DNA from: Hippophae tibetana
Lineage: Eukaryota; Streptophyta; Magnoliopsida; Rosales; Elaeagnaceae
Assembly: GCA_037013495.1 (NCBI GenBank)
Contig: CM072806.1
Coordinates: forward strand, 48,449,814 to 48,513,813
Length of the DNA: 64,000 nt
Reading direction: 5' to 3'
Part shown: in pieces, positions 58,220 to 64,000 of the stretch
Numbering within the stretch: position 1 is the first letter of the stretch
Layout: every line of letters starts with the position of its first letter
The notes under the pieces: model-generated
Seen by the model: the letters and a program-made list of their open reading frames with translations, nothing else
Told to the model about the DNA's origin: nothing
The model's database searches: none
Translations under genes and position numbers: made by a program

Positions 58220-60120
58220 ATGAATAAATCTTAGATGTCAAAGTGTAGAATTGAGTAGAACTACATTTCTGGAGTTGAAAGTTTCATGAAATTTGCTTTT
58301 AGAAATACTAATATTGGAATTAGAATGATTCGATGCCCATGTGTTAAATGTAAAAATAAGCGATTTCATGAATTTGACGAGGTTAAGTATCACCTTATCT
58401 GTAGTGGTATTCTTTTGAGCTATAAATGTTGGTATTATTATGGAAAAAATATTGATAATACTCGTAGGGAAGAGATAAAAAAGAATGTGAGTGGATTACA
58501 TACATCTTATCATAATGTACACACAAAAAATATGTTTCATGGTGTTGAAGATGAACTACGTGAGGATGATCCCGAAACCTTTAAAAAATTTCTAGAATAT
58601 GTCGAAAAACAGTTGTATCCAAAATGCAAAAATTACACTAAAGTGTCGGGATTTTTTCATTTGTACAATGTGAAGGCAAAACATGGTTTTTTGACAAAGG
58701 ATTCACAGAAATACTAAATCAACTAGTTGATATGTTTCCTGAGGGTATTGAATTGTCATCTTCAATGTATGGAGTGAAGAAATCTCTTAGTCGATTTGGC
58801 ATGGAATATCATAAGATTCATGCTGGTTCAAATGATTGCATTCTTTATAGAAAAAAATATGAGACATTAGATGATTGTCTGATGTGTAAAGAATCGAGAT
58901 GGAAGCATGATACAAATGAGATAACAGATAAGAAGGCATGTCTGCAAAGGTTCTTTGGTACTTTCCTCTGATTCCTCGCTTTCAAAGGTTGTTCAAAAGT
59001 AAAGAGACATCAAAGATATTGACTTGGCATTCAGATAATCGATCTGATGATGGGGTGCTACGTCATCTTTGTGATTCTCCAAATTGGAAAGAAGTAGATA
59101 ATTTATCTCCTCAATTTTCATATGATCCGTGCAATCTTTGTCTTGTCATTGCTGCTGATGGAATTAATCCACATAGTTCCCTTAGTAGTAAATATAGTTG
59201 TTGGCTAGTAATTATGGTGACATACAACCTACCTCCTTGGTTGTGTATGAAAAGAAAATTCATGATGTTAACATTATTGATCTCAAGACCGAAACAACCT
59301 AGTGTTGATATTGATGTATATTTGCAGCCTCTGATAGATGATTTAAAGACGTTATGGAATGATGGTGTAAATGTTTACGATGCACATAAAGAAGAACACT
59401 TTAACTTGAAGGGGGTATTTTTATAGACAATTAATGATTTTCCTACCTATGGAAACTTATCAGGACATGCAACTTATCTTGTTCACGGACAGAAGATGTC
59501 TTATATAAGAGATAAAAGATTTTTGCCATCTAGACACAAGTTTAGATACCAAAAGAAACCGTTCGATGGTGAAGAAGATCATGATCATGCACCTTGACCT
59601 TTGCGAGGTGTTGAGATATTAAGGCAATTGAATGGTATAACATTTAAAAGATATGGAAAGATGAAAAAAACTCACTAAGGTAAGGAAATGAAAGAGGTCA
59701 ACTAATGAAATGGGTAAAAATGAAAAAGAGTTTGAATCAATATACCATGGTTGTTGGAATAAAAAATCAATATTTTGGGAATTACCTTATTGGAAAGACC
59801 TACACATTTGTCACATCTTAGATGTCATGCACATTGAGAAAAATGTATGTGAGAGCTTGATTTGTAAATGTTTGGAGGGTGTGAAAGTTCCTGATGGTTA
59901 CTCATCCAACTTAAGAAATTTTGTGTCTATCACCGATAAGAAACTTTATGGATTGAAATCACATGACTGTCATATCTTAATGCAACAGTTATTACCAGTT
60001 GCTATTAGATCAGTTCTTCCAAAACATGTTCGATTATCTATAATTCTTCTTTGTTCATTCTTCAATACAATATGCAAGAAATCTATATCAATTGACGAGT
60101 TAAAATCTTTATAGAAAGAT
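58220..60120 (+). pseudogene. TNP2-type CACTA transposase, broken
   Basis: A start at 58220 reads MNKS then a stop, where family members usually have Trp; a second stop lies at 58256. Then YISGVESFMKFAFRNTN and MIRCPCVKCKN with later HL, CW and YY residues match the transposase-associated zinc-binding domain. Next come MFPEGIELSSSMYGVKK, KIHAGSNDCILYRK and CKESRW (58732-58920). The catalytic region (58938-59426) has PRFQRLFKSKET, LTWHSDN, IAADGINPHSS, TYNLPPWLCMKRKF and DIDVYLQPLIDDLKTLW. TINDFPTYGNLSGHA follows, then the late block HILDVMHIEKNVCESLIC (59810-59860). The frame ends at KSISIDELKSL, where the second CACTA element begins. Several frameshifts and stops make it non-functional. Confidence 0.9.
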
Positions 60121-60239
60121 GCACTACTACAGAAATAGGTATTAAAGTCGGTTCGTTGAACTAACTTTAAATTTAGCAACTTAAAATGTAAAGTCGGTTC
60201 ACGGGATGAACCGACTTTACCCGTACATTTTATGATTTG

Positions 60240-61178
60240 TTTTTATTTTTATTTTTATTTTTCGTATTATTCAATATATATATATAGCATAAAAAAATAA
60301 AATATAAAATAATAATACAAATAATTAAAAATTTAAATATATTTAATTACTTGATAATTAAATTTATTACAAAAACAAATAATGTATATATAATACATAT
60401 AGTTAACTTAAATTACAAATAAAATAATGTCGTCAAAGTGTAATTATGCGATCGAATAGCTTGGTTGGCTTAGAATCTTGATTGGCCTTCACAAGCATTA
60501 TGACAAAAAAAGCTGATCCATATAACAATTCATATTCCCCTACATACATGAGCACGTAAAACATCCATCAAAAAAACAGTCCAAACTTCAGACATACGAA
60601 TGAAGAAATTTAATCATTATAAATATTATCATAAAATAGAGATTACCATGTACAACGACATTCGACGAACTCATATTAGCACTTTATTAATCATTTATCT
60701 ATATATATGAAGTTATCTGGAATCTCTACTAGTATTTTTTAATGCTATATATAATAAACTCTAAATATGAAATCAAGTGTAACTTCGATTTCTTACTTGG
60801 CTTGTGTGAGTTTTGGTGCCCTTAAACATATGGAACACGTTTATAGGCACCAAAACTCATACAAACCAAGAAATAAATTGAAGTTATGTACACCTGATTT
60901 TTCCATTTAGAGCTCATTATAGTATTAAAAATACTAGCAGAGATTCTAGATAAATTCATATTTATAAACAAATGATTAATAAAGTGCTAATATGAGTTCA
61001 TAAGGAAAGTAGGAAATAGAGATGAGATGTAGTTTGGGCCAAAAATAGGTCCATGAAACAATGTATTCCCCTAAATACATGAGCATATGATTAATCATCC
61101 ATCAAACAAGTGATTTCAGACACATGAATAGATAGAGAAATTAAATCATTAAAAAATTTACTGTTATGTTTTCATATG
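60240..61178. other. non-coding subterminal and spacer DNA of the second CACTA element
   Basis: A+T-rich sequence. An inverted pair of segments near 60780-60830 and 60833-60890 (CTTACTTGGCTTGTGTG against CAAACCAAGAAATAA) forms a short palindrome, and the neighbouring flanks 60650-60760 and 60900-61000 also pair. No coding sequence is seen. Confidence 0.5.
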
Positions 61179-62860
61179 CTATTCAAGATCATCAGAATCT
61201 TCTCCTGATTCTTCTTGTGATGATATAATTTGAAGCATATGTTCTGCCCATTCCTCTCGTAAATCATCAAAAATTTGTCAATCGTAGCCCGTCTTGTTCC
61301 AACCAAAGAACTACATGTATTTAAAATCAAAATAAGAATATAATTTCATTTATTTACAAAAAAAAACTCAAATATGTTAAATTTTTTTATGTATATGGGT
61401 AAAAGATACTACCACATCATCAATTGGAATTTTGATATTTGTGATGATTTTGCTCATAAACTTCATGACATAATAACCACACATGACTCCATTATTTTGT
61501 TGTGGAACCTACAAAAAAAGTGTACATGAATTTTCATATTCGAACATCCTTATTATTCAATTGTAAAATTAATAAAATTATTAATATTGACTTGTACATA
61601 CCATAACTTTTGTCCATATAAGCTTATGAGATTTTTTAAGGGCAATACCCCTAAACTTGTTCGATAACTTCCATGCCCTATAAAGGTTTAAAACAATTAG
61701 TTTTTATTAAATATTACAAAAAATAATAGAATAAACTAATATGTAACTATAACTCTTACATTTCAACAACTGCTTTTGTATCTTTACTCAGTTCTATGGA
61801 AGCTGAGTCACAATACCAAGCATGATTATTTAACAGATCAAAGATTAACAAAATCCAATGATCTTCGTCTTGTTCAAACCTTAATGGCCAAGGGATTATC
61901 AACTTTTGATTTCTGTTAAGCATTAATGCTCTATCACATAATTGTTTAGCTCTGATGCTAACATCCTTCTCTTGATATTGATTGACATATGAAGAATCAT
62001 AGAACATTGCTAAATGTGATGAGTGATTATGTGGAAGTCGATAATAGCATGCCCTATATAAAAGATATATATATATATATATATATATAATTAGATAATA
62101 TAAATATAATTATATATGTTTTGCATAAATAAAAGAAAAATAAATAGATTGAGGACTCACCTTGTCCACACTTGAATTATACTTAAATCGAGCTTTTGAT
62201 ATTCAAATAGTTGCAATAAGCACTCGATCGATATATAAGTTTGGCAGAGGTCTACACCAGAAATTTCTATAGGAAGTGGCACAGTCCATCCATCATTTAT
62301 GCTAGATGCCCTCCCAACAATAGTCATCAAAGTGCCAAGATTATTTCTGAAGTTAAACGCATAAATATGATTATACTCTTTCCAAGGCTTCTTCTTGAAT
62401 GACTTGGTGCACGATGATTGGCCACTAGTCATAGATTTAGCATGAGATACTTGCTTCGTATCTCTTAAATGTGCCTCATTTAAGAGTTCTGGTATAATAG
62501 ACTAAAAATAGTATTATATATGTATTTTTTAGTAACAATATAAGATATAATAAAATAATAGTAGTAAACAAGTTTTATCTTTTAAGTTCAAAAATAGTAC
62601 CATGTCAAACTTTAGAACAACTTGAATCGACGGCTAAGCCACATACTGTCCAACCGCCTCTTGGACTGTGGTAGCATCAGAAGGCATAGGTAGTGGACAA
62701 TCATGAAACAATGATTGATCAATTACTATTCGCCAATGATTAGGTAAATATTGATTATGAATCATCCTATCATCGCTTAATTATTGTACCATTCCAATAG
62801 CAACATAGTCCGTTGACGAAGGATGTTTCAACAAACATTTCATATTCTATAAAATATTTA
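61179..62860 (-). pseudogene. Ulp1-type cysteine protease of a CACTA element, spliced, with two stops
   Basis: Exons on the minus strand: up to about 62860-62601, then 62501-62161, 62053-61760, 61677-61602, 61508-61413 and 61310-61179. All visible borders are GT-AG and phases agree. The family (C48 peptidases) removes SUMO or related modifiers. Catalytic residues are visible: His in EDHWILLIFD, Asp in AWYCDSASIE, Gln in VPQQNNG and Cys in MCGYYVMKFM. Upstream is the conserved LSIIQVWTR and ACYYRLPHNHSSH block. Two in-frame stops interrupt it: one in the first visible exon at AVGQYVA where Trp is usual, and one in the last exon after NKTGYD, past the catalytic Cys. The ending REEWAEHMLQ and the acidic tail are typical. 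The upstream start is not identified. Confidence 0.75.
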
Positions 62861-62942
62861 AGTGTTATATATAAAAAATAAAACATATAATAAGAATTTA
62901 AAAATAATAGATTATATACACTAGAAATTAAAATCTTACCAC

Positions 62943-64000
62943 TGATGAGTGCTCAAAAACCACTAAAATAACCATGATTTTATGCACATTAATTGATTAA
63001 AAATATATATATTTATATGTTTTATCATATATTTATATAAATTTGTCTTTTTCGGAATCACGGGTATTTTTATTGTTTTTCAGGTATTTTGGCTTAAAAA
63101 CGTAACTTAAAGACTCAAAAAGGAATACTGGAAGTAATACATCACAAATATATTAATAAATAAATGAGGAAATGTCAACAAATATGGAAAAATTGGACAA
63201 AATGGGTCAAAAAGGTCAAAAATGTCAAGAAAGAGAAAATCGCGTCGCGCAGCTGCCCAGCCGCGCGCGCCCAAGCCCAGTCCCACGCGTGCACGCGCGC
63301 GCCTGCCTCCCAATCCGCGCGCTGCTACTATTCACACGCGTGCCCCTACGACCAGCGCCAGCCCATCCGCGCGTGCCCAACTGCCCTCCGCGCGCACCGA
63401 TGCCTGTTTCACCCCATTTTTCACGTGCAGCCGCCCCCATGACGTCATGCTGACGTCATCAATGACCTCAGCAATTCCATTCCGCGTTTTTACATTTTTT
63501 AAACATTTTTTCACTCACTTTTTCTCTCCATCCTCACCTATAAATACCCCCTTCCCTTCACTTCTAAACACACCTCAAAATACATTCTTTTCTCTCTTTC
63601 TTTCTCTCTTTTCTTAGATTTTTAGTTTTTCTTAGTTTTTAGTTTTTCTTAGTTAATTTCTCTTAGTTTTAGAGTTCTTCCCTTTTTGGGAAGAACTAGT
63701 TATGTTTTTGTAATTTTTTTAACTTTTTGATTCAATAAATGGAAGTGCAAATTCCGCTTGGAGGTTTTCCAGCAACGGGGATAGCGTCGAAGTTCTGTAA
63801 GGATTTTATTTTCTTTACATGTTATATTTAATTTGTCTGTGATTAAATTTAATTGTGCTGGATGTTAATAAACATGATGTAATAATAACGTTGTTATGCT
63901 TGCGAAATATTAAATAGGTAAAAATCTCTAAAATGAATTGATTTTGTTTTTATTCATGATTTTATATTAAGAATGTTAGAGAGAAATATATTATTTTTCA
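62943..64000 (+). repeat. second copy of the 1.84-kb LTR, start only
   Basis: Starts TGATGAGTGCTCAAAAA at 62943 and matches 33885 down to about 32870 in inverted orientation, including the TATA region and the stretch around the two TGACGTCA motifs. It runs off the window end, so whether it is a solo LTR or the 5' LTR of a full element is open. It cuts the second CACTA element. Confidence 0.85.
63205..63546 (+). promoter_or_regulatory. promoter region of the LTR copy (G-box, tandem TGACGTCA, TATA)
   Basis: In LTR orientation: GGTCAA (reverse of the W-box core TTGACC) at 63205 and 63214; a GC-rich stretch; CACGTG at 63422-63427; TGACGTCA at 63440-63447 and 63451-63458, spaced 11 bp; then TATAAATA at 63539-63546. 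Spacing and order resemble stress- and hormone-responsive plant promoters (bZIP/TGA and WRKY sites). Frames in the GC-rich part code for no known domain. Confidence 0.65.

Larger units (their letters stand above)
56415..60121 (+). mobile_element. CACTA element, left part, interrupted at 60121
   Basis: Starts CACTACTACAAAAAGGGG at 56415 inside a copia pseudogene, with AAA just before as a possible 3-bp target duplication. Subterminal sequence is rich in ACCGACTTTA and CGACGCTAC palindromes. A TNP2-type transposase frame follows in the same orientation and stops at the left end of a second CACTA element. The right end must lie beyond the inserted element and outside the window, or is lost. Confidence 0.85.
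60122..62942 (+). mobile_element. second CACTA element, inserted in the first transposase
   Basis: A left terminus CACTACTACAGAAATAGG at 60122, followed by TAAAGTCGGTTC palindromes, is of the same family as the element it interrupts. It extends right at least to the LTR that starts at 62943. No transposase is visible within it. Its visible cargo is an antisense Ulp1-type protease gene. The right terminus is not in the window, so the extent is a minimum. Confidence 0.7.

Noticed and set aside
63164-63617. Overlapping Pro/Ala/Arg-rich frames near the window end
   Set aside because: GC-rich U3 region of the LTR where stops are rare by chance on both strands. No domain and no conservation with the first copy.
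1-64000. CRISPR array, tRNA or rRNA genes, organelle insertions
   Set aside because: No regular short repeats with unique spacers, no cloverleaf candidate beyond primer-binding sites, and no rRNA-like stretch was recognised. A dedicated scan was not possible here.

Overview
This is A+T-rich nuclear DNA from a flowering plant, most likely a eudicot. It holds one host gene with plant-type introns inside a dense, nested set of plant transposable elements (Ty1/copia, Ty3/gypsy, CACTA, MULE, MITEs). I see no tRNA, rRNA, CRISPR array or bacterial-type operon. The species cannot be fixed from the sequence alone.

Region 1 (1-18170) is a complete class II histone deacetylase gene of the HDA5/HDA18 type on the + strand. 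Fourteen exons join in frame into 668 codons, with GT-AG borders throughout, from ATG 699 to TGA 16082-16084. Its introns carry rearranged copia pieces (intron 4), a MITE (intron 5), a decayed LTR-bounded copia (intron 6), and a decayed Tat-like gypsy plus a direct repeat around GC-rich filler (intron 8). All catalytic residues are present, so the gene looks functional. A foldback repeat lies just downstream.

Region 2 (18173-33890) is a block of elements. It starts with a minus-strand gypsy chromovirus with both LTRs; this keeps its chromodomain but has lost the integrase catalytic core. Next come the 5' part of a SIRE-like copia, one terminus of a CACTA element, a dead copia with a 23-G tract beside its 3' LTR, a decayed FAR1/MULE transposase, and a 1.84-kb solo LTR with a 5-bp target duplication. 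The solo LTR holds W-box-like and TGACGTCA motifs.

Region 3 (33891-43198) holds an orphan promoter-like island (three CACGTG boxes, related motifs, a TATA box and a hairpin) with no coding sequence behind it. A nearly full-length copia element (36176-41551) follows, with 206-bp LTRs and three zinc knuckles. After that comes featureless A+T-rich DNA.

Region 4 (43199-56414) has a minus-strand copia (43199-47530), a second minus-strand copia with both LTRs and a protease-to-linker deletion (47531-51293), an orphan LTR with primer-binding site, and a third minus-strand copia that ends at the start of a CACTA element.

Region 5 (56415-64000) is a CACTA element with a decayed TNP2-type transposase, broken at 60121 by the left end of a second CACTA element of the same family. 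The second one carries a spliced, antisense Ulp1-type cysteine protease gene. The window ends inside another copy of the 1.84-kb LTR, inverted relative to the first, with G-box, tandem TGACGTCA and TATA motifs.

The only gene here likely to serve the plant is the histone deacetylase. Almost everything else is mobile-element sequence, nearly all of it broken. No wholly new system is evident. The best leads are the orphan promoter island, the stress-type LTR promoter pair, the antisense Ulp1 gene in the nested CACTA, and the intron repeats of the deacetylase gene.
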